64,000 bases of DNA, from positions 62,001 to 126,000 of the forward strand of contig NZ_QUOQ01000007.1 in NCBI RefSeq assembly GCF_003704105.1. The letters run 5' to 3'. The stretch is from Brevundimonas lutea (GTDB lineage: Bacteria; Pseudomonadota; Alphaproteobacteria; Caulobacterales; Caulobacteraceae). This document shows, one piece after another, positions 35,961 through 44,318 of the stretch. The notes beneath the pieces are model-generated. The model was not told where the DNA came from, did not search any database, and saw nothing but the letters and a program-made list of their open reading frames with translations. Position 1 is the stretch's first letter; every line of letters starts with the position of its first letter. Both the position numbers and the translations under genes were made by a program.

Positions 35961-37526
35961 TCAGGCGCACGCGTTATCTGGTTCGATCCAGTTGATCTGA
36001 TAAGCCCGCCCGCTCGCCCGCATCAGTTCAGCGAGATCCCCCGCCCTCGCCGCCTCGCCGGTCCCGCCATAGACTAGCACATAGCTATCCTTGGTAATGG
36101 CCACAGTACTGCGAATGCGGTTGAGTTCCTGCCACACCGTGGCTTCCCGCGTCTTAGGGGAAAACAGGATCACGTAGTCCGCCTCCGGGAGATCGAGCCC
36201 GCGTTTCCCCGTGTCGCGGGTCATGACGAGCACACTGCCTGCTCCCGTCCGGAACCGCTTCAGTGCCTCTTCCCGTTCCGGATCATGCAAACCGCCATGA
36301 AGCAACTCGACCGGCACGCGCGCCGCCTGCAGTTGACCAGCGATAAACTGGGCTAGGCGAACGTACCGAACCATAACCACGCCGCGTTGGCCGCGCCGCT
36401 GGGCCACCAAGCGAAGCAGGGCTTCCGTCTTTCCCCGCGGCCGAGGTTGATGGTTGTCGGATGCCGGACGATGCGTGAACTGGTGGCGCTCGACTTTGAG
36501 GAGGTCGCCCTCGGCGTTGCGGAGGAAGACATCCTGCATGGCCGCCTCGTAGCCGTCGAAGAGGTCCTCGTAGAGCCAAGAGTACCGGTTGATCGCGCCT
36601 TGGATAGCCGCGCAACAGGTTCTGATCCGGGCGGAGACCGGAACCATGCGTCCGAAGACTGGGATCAGCTCGATTTTGCCGGACATGATTCCCGGCAGCA
36701 GCCGCATCACCCGGTCGGAGTCGAAGAGACCGATCTCGTCCTCCAGTCTCTGCAGGGCGAGGATTAGATCGGTGCCAACCGCTTCGTCGAGCGCGACGGC
36801 TTCCGCATCACGGACGGTGACAAACGCTACGCGCGCTGTCGGCGCGTAGCGGGCATAAGACCGGGAGCTCGGAGCTACCACTAGGGGCTGCCATGTCGCC
36901 TCGATAAACTCTGCCAGCCTGCGGATATTGGGCTCGTGCCCCGAGAGCGCGCCGGGCGCCGATCCGCTCATCAAAGCTAGGACGGCATTCGCCGGCAGTG
37001 CTGCCAGCATCCGTTGGAAGTCCTGCTCGCACCGGACCAGCGGCCCCTCGATCTCGAAATCCTCGGTCAGGAACTCGTCAAACTCGTCCACCAGGACCAG
37101 GCCGATGCTCGCGGTCACCTCGGGGGAAATCGCAAGATTGGACATGGACGAGGCCAGCTGGCCAGGCAGCCCGATAATGAGGTCAGACTTCTCGCAGGCC
37201 GCCGAAAGTCGGTGCGGCCGCGAGACTCGCTCGTCGTTGACGAGGACTGAGCGCATGGCAGGGTATGACCAAGTCGCGTAGTGCCCATGCTGGGCGGCAA
37301 GCGCACGCCGTGGCGCAACGAGCACAACGCGGCAGGCCGGACGTAAGCTCCGGTAGGCGAGCGCGGCCATGTTGGCGACGATCGTCTTCCCGGTGCCAGG
37401 CGGAAGGCGCAATTCGGTAGAACGGCCCTCTCCAGCGGCTTCCGCCATGGCGAGCGCGGCTGCCACCTGATAGCGGCGCGCCTCGAGCCCGCGCGCGACC
37501 GCCGCGGGCTGCGCCAGCGCGCGCAA
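35961..37526 (-). CDS. SF2 helicase (DEFD box) of a three-gene cassette
   Basis: In this 521-residue protein motif I is LPPGTGKTIV (41-50) and motif II is VLVDEFDEF with DEFD in place of DEAD/DEAH (147-150). Motif III-like is LMSGSAPG, motif V-like is TRDTGKRGLDLPEADYV, and motif VI-like is QELNRIRS, with Asn where Gly is usual. Both RecA-like lobes are therefore present with altered signatures. The only usable start in frame is TTG at 37526, 20 bases after the membrane-protein stop; the next stop upstream is 15 codons away. It closely follows two co-oriented genes and probably acts with them. Confidence 0.82.
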   Translation of the reverse strand: MRALAQPAAVARGLEARRYQVAAALAMAEAAGEGRSTELRLPPGTGKTIVANMAALAYRSLRPACRVVLVAPRRALAAQHGHYATWSYPAMRSVLVNDERVSRPHRLSAACEKSDLIIGLPGQLASSMSNLAISPEVTASIGLVLVDEFDEFLTEDFEIEGPLVRCEQDFQRMLAALPANAVLALMSGSAPGALSGHEPNIRRLAEFIEATWQPLVVAPSSRSYARYAPTARVAFVTVRDAEAVALDEAVGTDLILALQRLEDEIGLFDSDRVMRLLPGIMSGKIELIPVFGRMVPVSARIRTCCAAIQGAINRYSWLYEDLFDGYEAAMQDVFLRNAEGDLLKVERHQFTHRPASDNHQPRPRGKTEALLRLVAQRRGQRGVVMVRYVRLAQFIAGQLQAARVPVELLHGGLHDPEREEALKRFRTGAGSVLVMTRDTGKRGLDLPEADYVILFSPKTREATVWQELNRIRSTVAITKDSYVLVYGGTGEAARAGDLAELMRASGRAYQINWIEPDNACA

Positions 37527-37546
37527 GATGAGATCGGACGCGGCGC

Positions 37547-38023
37547 TCAGGAGGCCGCCGCGTCCGGTGGATTAGCCGGCTTCTGCTGCGTACCGTCGTA
37601 GACCTTCCGGCCGATCGCATAACCTCGACCGAGCAGATAGCCGGTCAGGACAACATAAATGGTGAGAAAGCCACCCAACGCTAGGAGGAGGTTCTGCGCC
37701 AAATAGTCCGTCGGCAGGGCACGACGCAGGATTGAGAAGATGACGCCTGAGATCAGCAGGATGAATGCTGAGACCGCGAGCGACGTTAGCAACGGCACGA
37801 GATTGTACTGGCCTCTGATGCTGTATTTCAACTGACGTAGAACTGTCTTCTCAGTTTCGTCGCCCCCGACTTTGTTGCCTTCGAACAGAGCCTCGGCGGC
37901 GATTAGGTCGCGCAGCCAGTTGCTCAACTGCACGTAGAAGAAACTTCCGAGCAGGCTGATCAGGCTGAGGAAGAATCCCAGCGTACCGATTTCCTGCGAG
38001 GTCAGAACTTGGTCGCTAGGCAT
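37547..38023 (-). CDS. Three-helix membrane protein of the helicase cassette
   Basis: The 158-residue protein has three clear membrane helices: GTLGFFLSLISLLGSFFYV near the N-terminus, VPLLTSLAVSAFILLISGVI, and LLLALGGFLTIYVVLTGYLL. A cytoplasmic stretch between the first and second holds charged residues (AAEALFEGNKVGGDETEKTV). The C-terminal tail is Pro-rich. No family is recognised. The ATG overlaps the end of the preceding gene by 8 bases and the helicase follows 20 bases later, so all three are one operon. Small membrane proteins next to nucleic-acid enzymes in defence islands are often effectors acting on the membrane; that is inference here. Confidence 0.8.
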   Translation of the reverse strand: MPSDQVLTSQEIGTLGFFLSLISLLGSFFYVQLSNWLRDLIAAEALFEGNKVGGDETEKTVLRQLKYSIRGQYNLVPLLTSLAVSAFILLISGVIFSILRRALPTDYLAQNLLLALGGFLTIYVVLTGYLLGRGYAIGRKVYDGTQQKPANPPDAAAS

Positions 38024-38618
38024 TGGCCACCTCTTGTCCCACGCGGTCGATCATCACCATCACGCTGTCAGCCGGCAGCTCGACCAACCGTTGATCCCCA
38101 ACCCCGCCCTTGGCGGTGGGGCCGATGAAATTGCGATCGATCTTGAACTCGGCGTCGCACAGCCGGTTGAGCTCGATGGAAGCCATGCGCGTGGTCCGCA
38201 CATTGAGCCCCTTGTCGCCGTCGCCGGCCTCTTGGCGCTGCATGGCCTGCCCCCTCACCCGCTCCAGGTCCGCGAGGAGGTCCCTCAGGGCTTGGCCGCG
38301 CCAGTGACGCAGCGTCTTGTCGCCCAGCGCCCGGGCCACGTAGGCCGCTTGGCCGTGGGGCATGTTGAAGCTGTTGTAGAGCCGGTTGAAGCTCGGTGCT
38401 TCCGCCTTGGGAAGCATCGCTTCGTAGATGCGCTCGACCCGCGCAAGATGCTCTTCCGTTAGAGTCCGATATCGGGCCCGGCCGTTGATCCAGTCGAGAT
38501 ATTCTCGGACTGCAAGGCCCGCAAAACTGGTGGCCACCTCTGCCGGATCGCCGTTGTCGAACGTGCGGGCCAGCGCCGCGACCTCGTCTTCGCCTAATTC
38601 AATCGTAACCTGAACCAC
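38016..38618 (-). CDS. Uncharacterised first protein of the helicase cassette
   Basis: The 200-residue protein starts at GTG 38618, directly preceded by a G-rich AGGGGG ribosome site; the open frame runs 7 codons further to a TTG. The first residues, VVQVTIELGEDEVAALARTF, look like a short beta strand then a helix. They precede an all-helical part with LDWINGRARYRTLTEEHLARVERIYEAML and SFNRLYNSFNMPHGQAAYVARAL. No family is recognised. It may be a regulator or a sensor, as it leads the operon. The C-terminal part IDRNFIGPTAKGGVGDQRLVELP is a distinct module. Confidence 0.72.
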   Translation of the reverse strand: MVQVTIELGEDEVAALARTFDNGDPAEVATSFAGLAVREYLDWINGRARYRTLTEEHLARVERIYEAMLPKAEAPSFNRLYNSFNMPHGQAAYVARALGDKTLRHWRGQALRDLLADLERVRGQAMQRQEAGDGDKGLNVRTTRMASIELNRLCDAEFKIDRNFIGPTAKGGVGDQRLVELPADSVMVMIDRVGQEVANA

Positions 38619-38903
38619 GCCCCCCCCCTCGCTCGGCAACGTTCAATAGCACGTTCAGAGTGCATAAGGCCCGGCTATCCGCATACAGTTATTTTGGGCG
38701 CGTCGCCATTCGGTCCTCTCGCGCCAAGAGCGGTCATTGACTGGAGATCGAAAGCGGACACCTCCTCACCGACTGTTAGAGCGTGATGCCGGCGCCAGGC
38801 TGATGTTTCACCAGTGAGGCGTGGCCCCCCCCCTTGCGCCCGGCCGTGCCAAGCGCCAGCCGCGTCTTGTGGCGTCCGCGCGGCCCAGCGATGATCCCTG
38901 CAC

Positions 38904-41900
38904 ATGACCGACCCTGCCGCGCTCGTCATACCTCCTGAGGAACTCGGGCGTCAGGCCGTCGCCGCCCTTCGCGGCTACGCCTATCAGATCTGGGCGTCCG
39001 CCCTCGCCTGGACGCGGCTCAAACCGGACGAGGTGCTCCTTCTCGAGGTCGCCGACGACTACGGCTCCATCTCCCGCGGCGCCTTGGCCTTGACCCAGGT
39101 CAAGGACACCGCCGCGTCCGGATCGCTGACGCTCGTGACCAAGGGGGTTGGCGACGCAATCAACCGTCTCTGGCGGTTCAGCAAGGCCAATCCCGATTGC
39201 CAAGTTTCCCTGACCTATCTGACAACCGCGACCGTCGGCAAGGAACGCGATCACCGTTTTCCGAATGACCGGCCAGGTCTTCAATACTGGCGTGATGCGG
39301 CGCTGGACGGAGCTGACACCCGACCCCTTCGGGGTGCCTTGCGCCGGCTCGCGCTGGATGCGGACCTAAAGGACTGGATCCGGGACGCTTCCGACGACGC
39401 CCTTCGCGACCAGCTGCTGCGTCCGATCCGTTTCGCGACGGACGAGCCGGCATTGACGGACCTCGAGACCCTGTTGAGCGAAGCGCTGGCCCATCTCTGC
39501 GCCACGGCGGGTGCGAGGGGGGCGGATATTGAGTCGCTGCGCAACACTCTCGTCGCCGACGTGCTGCGCGCGGCGGTCGCTTCCGAGACCGAGGATCGGC
39601 GCCTGAGCCGGGCGGACCTCATGAACCGCATCGCCGAGACGGCACGGTCCGGTCTCCCCGACCTAGGCGGCCGTGGCGGTTCTCCGATTCTAGATCCCCT
39701 CGAGACCACGACAAGCGGCGCTCTCATGGCGGATCGACCTGACGCCAATCGGGCGCTGCGAGCTGCACTCTCGGAAGGTGTCGCTTGGTTGTACGGCCCA
39801 TCCGGGATCGGTAAGACCGCCCTCTCACGGGCCTTGCCCGGCGACGGCAACCGCGCATGGTTCAGCTTGGACCTGCGGGACGCAGCCGCCCCGGAGGCGG
39901 CGCGTCGTCTCAGAGCCGCGCGTCAGGAGCTGCTCGCCCTCGACACCTACGGCGGTCTTTGCGTTGATGATCTGAACGTCACACCGACGGGCTCGGTGAA
40001 GCGCGAACTCGCCCTCCTGTTCGCTCAGGTCCGGCTGGAGGACGCCCGCGTCCTCGTAACCGCCTACACTCCCGTGCCGGCCAGCCTGCAGGCGGAACTC
40101 GGCCTTCCCGAATCTTCGCTCCTGCGCGCACCGCGCTTCACCGAGGAGGAGACCTCGGCGCTCGTTGCCCAGGCGGGCGGCGACGTCGAGCGATGGGCGA
40201 AGGCCGTGCAGATGTTCAGCGGAGGCGGCTATCCTCAGCTAGTGGCCGCCCGTGTCGTCGCACTTCGCGCCGGCTGCTGGCCGGCCAGTGAGCTGGCGCG
40301 GATGGTCGTCGGCGGTGCCGGCGGCGCCGTCGATGACGAAAAAGAGGGGGCGCGCCGTCGTCTGCTGGGCGAGCTTCCGCCGACCGCAGCCAGCCTGCTC
40401 TATCGTATCAGTCTGATTTCCGGAGCCTTTGATCGGTCCCTCGCCCTGTCGCTGGCTGAAGTCTCACCCGCAATCCCCGAAGCCGGAGCCGCCCTCGATC
40501 TGCTCAAGGGACCTTGGCTCGAGCCGCTGGCCGGTGGACGCCTCCGCGTGTCCCCGCTGCTTTCCGACGCCGGAATCAAGGTCCTGAGCGAAGCTGAGCA
40601 GGCGGCGGTCCACACCGCCATCGCCGAGGGCCTAGCCTCGAAAAGCACCATCGACGCCGCCGACCTGCCCCAACTGGTGTTGTCGTCTATACGGACAGGG
40701 TCGAAAAGGGGACTGAAGGTGGTCGTCCACGCCGCCCTCCTCCAGAAGCTGCCCGGCCAGATGGTAGCGCGCGCCCTTTATCCCCTTGCCTTCATGCGGA
40801 CCGACCGGCCGCTTATCTCGAGTGCGCCGGCGATCAACCGCATGCTTCGGTTCGCCCAGATCAAGGTCGCATCCCTCGACGGCATGACCGGCGTGGCCGA
40901 GCGCGCCTACCAGACGCTCCTGGCGGAAACCGACGACGACCCGCCCGGGCGCGCCCTGCGATCCATGGCGGCCTTCATCATGACCGCCAATCTGGAAGAG
41001 ATGTCGGTCGGAAGCTGGTTCCCGCTCGTCGCCGGATTGCCTGCCGATGCGATCGACCAATTGGGGCAACTGCGCACCTTAGCGCCTGAGATCGCTAACG
41101 AAGAACAGCCGTGGTCATTTCCCGTCCAGGACCTCGGCGTCTTCCTGTTCACCTACCGCTCTCATCGGCTTCAGGGCCTAGACGACCTTGAAGCTTTGAT
41201 CGACCGGCTTGAGAGCGTCGCTGTCCCCCGCCGATCGGTCCTGCTTTCAGGAGAGCGGTCGCTTGGCCGCACGTCCGACAATCGCCAGATCGCCGTGCAG
41301 TCCGCATGGATGGCCGAGGTCAAGCGCGAGCACTTCGACAGCAAGGCGACGGCGGTCCGCCTGAAGGCCATGTCCGCCCGTGTGGGTCGCTGGCCTGATC
41401 CAGCGCTCGAGATCGAACTGATCTGCGCCCGCATCGTCATCTTGGCCGAGTACGCGGACCGCCCTGAAGACGCGCTGCAGCTGGTCGAGGAGGCGCTCGG
41501 CGTTCGCCCCGACAGCGACCGCCTTCGTCGCGAGCGCGTCAAAATCTTCATCCGGCTAAAGCGCTTTTCCGAAATCGCCCAGGATGCCGACAGGCTTCTG
41601 AAGGACGCCGCAGGCCAGGACGCGGTCGAGGAGGTGTTCGCCGCCCGAGATGTGGCGATCGCGACTGCGGAAGCCGGAGATATCAAGGGCGCTATCGCCC
41701 GGTTCCGCGCTGCCAGCAGGACCGCCGCCGGCACGACGACACTGCGGTCTCTCGGCCTTCGTATGGAAGCGGACGTCATCCTGCTCCGATGGCGAACTGA
41801 GGACCGTGAGGCGGCCCTGCGCGCCGCCTTCGGCCTGGTAGAGCGGGTGGAAGCGCTCGACGACGTCCTCGCCGGCCAGAATGGGCCCCAGCTCGTGCGC

Positions 41901-42875
41901 GGTCTCTATATGATGGCGGAAGTCATGGTGCAGGATCTCACCGCGCCGGGCTGGGACGCCGGCATCTCGGTTGTCGGGATCGCGAGCCGTCCGAACGATG
42001 ATCAGGACGCCCTTCCCCGGCCTCCGCTGCTCGCCGTCTGGTACAGGCTAGCCGAGGCGCAGCACCAACTGGGGATCGATGTCGGTGTCGCGGAGGCGCT
42101 CGAGCGGCGCAGGGCTGCTGGACAACTCGTCGCCTTTGAGGTCGTTCGAACTGGCCGGCAGGACTGGAGCGGCGTCAGCAGTCCCGATCCGATTAGCGCC
42201 GCCGCCGCCATCAGCGCGCGCGCTGGAGCCATCGCCTGGATTCGGGGACACGCCTTGGGTGGCGGGGACGCCGCGATTGCTGCCGAGATGTTCACCGTGG
42301 TCCAGACCATGCCTTGGGATGGTGACCTCGACCCGACGAACCCTCTGGCCGTCGACGCCGTGACCCAGGTCACCCTGGTCAGCCTCGCCTTCGCCCTTGG
42401 GCGAGGCGACACGGCCTGGCTCGAAAGCCTCGTCGAGGCCGCGCAGGATCCGGGTCTTGCATCCATCATCAAGGCCTTTCCCGAGGCCCAAGCTCCGGTC
42501 GACGTGGATCGGTCCGGTCACACCGCCCTTTGGTCCCTGCGACTGGTCTCGAGCCCCGAACACGACGTTCGCGACCTGTTCGTCGCAACCGCGTATCTGA
42601 GCCACTGGCTGAGCGAACTACCCTCAGCCGCGGAAGTGACGGGAGCTCTCTTTCCGATTCTGCAGGCGCACTGGCGACGAACTGCCTTGGAGCGGCGGTT
42701 CAGCCTGATCACGCCCGACCTGACGGCGGCCGACATCCTGTCCGCCGCTGACGCGCTTAAAGACGCCGCCGGAATCGCCCGGCTGCTGCTTGCGGCGCGC
42801 TCCTCCGTTCGGGTGTCTGTACCACCCGAAACCCTTCAAGCTTGGCGGGAGCGGGCGAAATCATCAGTCAGTTAG
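38904..42875 (+). CDS. Nuclease-STAND NTPase (AVAST-like anti-phage candidate)
   Basis: In this 1323-residue protein residues about 15-200 form a restriction-like domain of the DUF4297/Cap4 type: LRGYAYQIWASALAW, LLLEVADDYG (Glu48, Asp51/52) and LALTQVKDTA (Gln65-x-Lys67). The STAND NTPase begins at about 290 with the P-loop WLYGPSGIGKTALSRAL (298-305), Walker B GGLCVDDLNV and ARVLVTAYTPVPAS. From about 620 to 1300 the protein is a long helical-repeat region (TPR-like, AEYADRPEDALQLVEEALGV), the usual ligand sensor. This three-part plan matches Avs/STAND defence proteins that bind a phage protein and then cut DNA. It is a single gene, convergent to nothing, with its own 285-bp upstream gap. 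Confidence 0.85.
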   Translation: MTDPAALVIPPEELGRQAVAALRGYAYQIWASALAWTRLKPDEVLLLEVADDYGSISRGALALTQVKDTAASGSLTLVTKGVGDAINRLWRFSKANPDCQVSLTYLTTATVGKERDHRFPNDRPGLQYWRDAALDGADTRPLRGALRRLALDADLKDWIRDASDDALRDQLLRPIRFATDEPALTDLETLLSEALAHLCATAGARGADIESLRNTLVADVLRAAVASETEDRRLSRADLMNRIAETARSGLPDLGGRGGSPILDPLETTTSGALMADRPDANRALRAALSEGVAWLYGPSGIGKTALSRALPGDGNRAWFSLDLRDAAAPEAARRLRAARQELLALDTYGGLCVDDLNVTPTGSVKRELALLFAQVRLEDARVLVTAYTPVPASLQAELGLPESSLLRAPRFTEEETSALVAQAGGDVERWAKAVQMFSGGGYPQLVAARVVALRAGCWPASELARMVVGGAGGAVDDEKEGARRRLLGELPPTAASLLYRISLISGAFDRSLALSLAEVSPAIPEAGAALDLLKGPWLEPLAGGRLRVSPLLSDAGIKVLSEAEQAAVHTAIAEGLASKSTIDAADLPQLVLSSIRTGSKRGLKVVVHAALLQKLPGQMVARALYPLAFMRTDRPLISSAPAINRMLRFAQIKVASLDGMTGVAERAYQTLLAETDDDPPGRALRSMAAFIMTANLEEMSVGSWFPLVAGLPADAIDQLGQLRTLAPEIANEEQPWSFPVQDLGVFLFTYRSHRLQGLDDLEALIDRLESVAVPRRSVLLSGERSLGRTSDNRQIAVQSAWMAEVKREHFDSKATAVRLKAMSARVGRWPDPALEIELICARIVILAEYADRPEDALQLVEEALGVRPDSDRLRRERVKIFIRLKRFSEIAQDADRLLKDAAGQDAVEEVFAARDVAIATAEAGDIKGAIARFRAASRTAAGTTTLRSLGLRMEADVILLRWRTEDREAALRAAFGLVERVEALDDVLAGQNGPQLVRGLYMMAEVMVQDLTAPGWDAGISVVGIASRPNDDQDALPRPPLLAVWYRLAEAQHQLGIDVGVAEALERRRAAGQLVAFEVVRTGRQDWSGVSSPDPISAAAAISARAGAIAWIRGHALGGGDAAIAAEMFTVVQTMPWDGDLDPTNPLAVDAVTQVTLVSLAFALGRGDTAWLESLVEAAQDPGLASIIKAFPEAQAPVDVDRSGHTALWSLRLVSSPEHDVRDLFVATAYLSHWLSELPSAAEVTGALFPILQAHWRRTALERRFSLITPDLTAADILSAADALKDAAGIARLLLAARSSVRVSVPPETLQAWRERAKSSVS

Positions 42876-43050
42876 TCGAGCGCCCGCTTGTCACCCCTCC
42901 CGCCGTCAGTCTTTCAATCTCGCGACCGTTCGTTCCGAGGACGCATTCGCCATGAGCTGATATGGGCTTAGTTCTGCATAACAGACCTTCGATCTGTGCC
43001 GGCGCCTCGCGGCCGCTGCAGCGTAGGGCGAGCGACGGTGCACTGCCCCT

Positions 43051-43079
43051 TTGACACACGAATCAGTTGCGCCGAACAT
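43051..43079 (+). promoter_or_regulatory. Candidate promoter of the ABC-3C operon
   Basis: TTGACA at 43051-43056 is a perfect -35 box. After a 17-base spacer, GAACAT at 43074-43079 could serve as a weak -10. The predicted start of transcription falls near 43086, about 35 bases before the ATG of the first operon gene. No other promoter-like pair is visible in this 245-bp gap. Confidence 0.45.
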
Positions 43080-43099
43080 GGCCCCCACGGTCGGGGGCC
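43080..43099 (+). other. GC-rich hairpin in the leader of the ABC-3C operon
   Basis: GGCCCCC (43080-43086) pairs perfectly with GGGGGCC (43093-43099) around a 6-base loop. It begins one base after the candidate -10 box and ends 21 bases before the start codon. It could stabilise or attenuate the transcript. There is no T-run, so termination is unlikely. Confidence 0.5.
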
Positions 43100-43120
43100 T
43101 CGGGCGGATTCGCAACCAGA

Positions 43121-44077
43121 ATGAAATACGCCTACGAGGATCTTGGGCCCGACCAGTTCGAGCGTCTGGTGGTCTTCCTATGCCAGAAGCTGCTCGGAAT
43201 GGGCGTCCAAGGTTTCGCGAAGGGCCGCGACGGCGGCCGCGACGCGAAGTTTGTCGGTACTGCGCAGCTTCACCCGAGCACTACCACGCCCTGGAGCGGG
43301 ACCGTCGTCATCCAAGCTAAGCACACCAACGGCTACAACAAGCATTTCTCCGAGACGGACTTCTTCAACGCCAAGTCCGAGAATTCGGTGATCGGTGAGG
43401 AGACGCCGCGGATCAAGGCGCTCCGCGACGCGAAACAGCTCGACCACTACATGCTATTTTCCAACCGCCGTCTGTCGGCCGGCGCGGAGACGGCGATCCG
43501 CGCCCATATCAGCAGCACTTGCGGCCTGCCGGAGGGCTCGATCGCCTTGTTCGGTTTGGACGACCTCGAACGGCTGCTCCGCTCGTTTCCAGAGGTGGCC
43601 GGCCAGCTAGACATAGATCCGGTGGACTCACCGCTGATCGTTAGCCCCCAGGATCTAGCCGAGGTGGTCGAGGCACTGGCGCGGCAAAAGGATGTCTTCA
43701 GCGAAGTCGCCGACACCCCGCCGACATCCCGCATTCCCTACGAGGCCAAGAACGCGGCGAACAACATGACCCCGGCGTATGCGAAGGCGCAGCGCCGGCG
43801 TTACCTGAAGGAGACCGCGCAGATCCGGACCTTCCTCGCGGCCCCAGAAAACGAGGAAATCCTGCGCGCGTATGAGGCCGTCGTGGAAGAGTTCGAACTC
43901 AAGATCCTGGCCAAGCGCAAAGACCACCAGACTTTCGACGAGGTGCTGGAGTACCTGCTAGACTTGCTTTTCGCGCGCGACGCCCTCCTTCGCCAACGCC
44001 CCCACAAGCCGCTGACCCGAGCCTTGGTCTTCTACATGTATTGGAACTGCGACATCGGAACGACGGCAGATGCTTAA
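43121..44077 (+). CDS. ABC-3C system effector with Mrr-like nuclease domain
   Basis: The 318-residue protein starts at ATG 43121; the frame is open 18 codons upstream but lacks family residues there. The N-terminal domain (1-160) is restriction-like: GPDQFERLVVFLCQKLL (Glu14), GRDGGRDAKFVG (Asp37/41) and GTVVIQAKHTNG (Gln65-x-Lys67). The C-terminal half (about 200-318) is helical, ending in RALVFYMYWNCDIGTTADA. It matches the C-terminal interaction domain of ABC-three-component effectors. It overlaps the middle component gene by 8 bases. Presumed role: DNA cleavage after activation by the ATPase. Confidence 0.85.
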   Translation: MKYAYEDLGPDQFERLVVFLCQKLLGMGVQGFAKGRDGGRDAKFVGTAQLHPSTTTPWSGTVVIQAKHTNGYNKHFSETDFFNAKSENSVIGEETPRIKALRDAKQLDHYMLFSNRRLSAGAETAIRAHISSTCGLPEGSIALFGLDDLERLLRSFPEVAGQLDIDPVDSPLIVSPQDLAEVVEALARQKDVFSEVADTPPTSRIPYEAKNAANNMTPAYAKAQRRRYLKETAQIRTFLAAPENEEILRAYEAVVEEFELKILAKRKDHQTFDEVLEYLLDLLFARDALLRQRPHKPLTRALVFYMYWNCDIGTTADA

Positions 44078-44318
44078 GCCGAGCAAGCACGCCCATCCGG
44101 ATCGCACGGTCATCAATGTAGCGATGCTGCTGCTTGCCCGGCTTAGGGCCCGGCGCCTCGAGGGCTACGACGACCTGAAGGCGTTCGCGCGCAAAGCGGT
44201 GAAGGGGGGCGAAGTCCTGTTTCTGCCGTCGATCAACTTCCTCTTCCTCTTGGGCTTGGTCGACTACCACGCCAAGACCGACGCAATTGAGTATGTGGGC
44301 CCCAATGCGGGTCTCTAG
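44070..44318 (+). CDS. ABC-3C system middle component (MC6-like)
   Basis: The 82-residue protein MLKPSKHAHPDRTVINVAML... with FLPSINFLFLLGLVDYHAKTD and an ending IEYVGPN fits the middle component 6 family of ABC-three-component systems. It has a winged-helix-like pattern (strand at LEYV). The component bridges the DUF2326 ATPase and the effector. It overlaps the effector gene by 8 bases and the ATPase gene by 14, so the three are translated together. Without its neighbours it would be called hypothetical. Confidence 0.85.
   Translation: MLKPSKHAHPDRTVINVAMLLLARLRARRLEGYDDLKAFARKAVKGGEVLFLPSINFLFLLGLVDYHAKTDAIEYVGPNAGL

Noticed and set aside
38733..38770. Promoter TTGACT upstream of the STAND gene
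   Set aside because: No acceptable -10 box follows at the right distance and it is part of the repeat core.
33657..38903. CRISPR array from the repeated GCGGACATT cores
   Set aside because: Copies are irregularly spaced, diverged and few, with no cas genes in the window.
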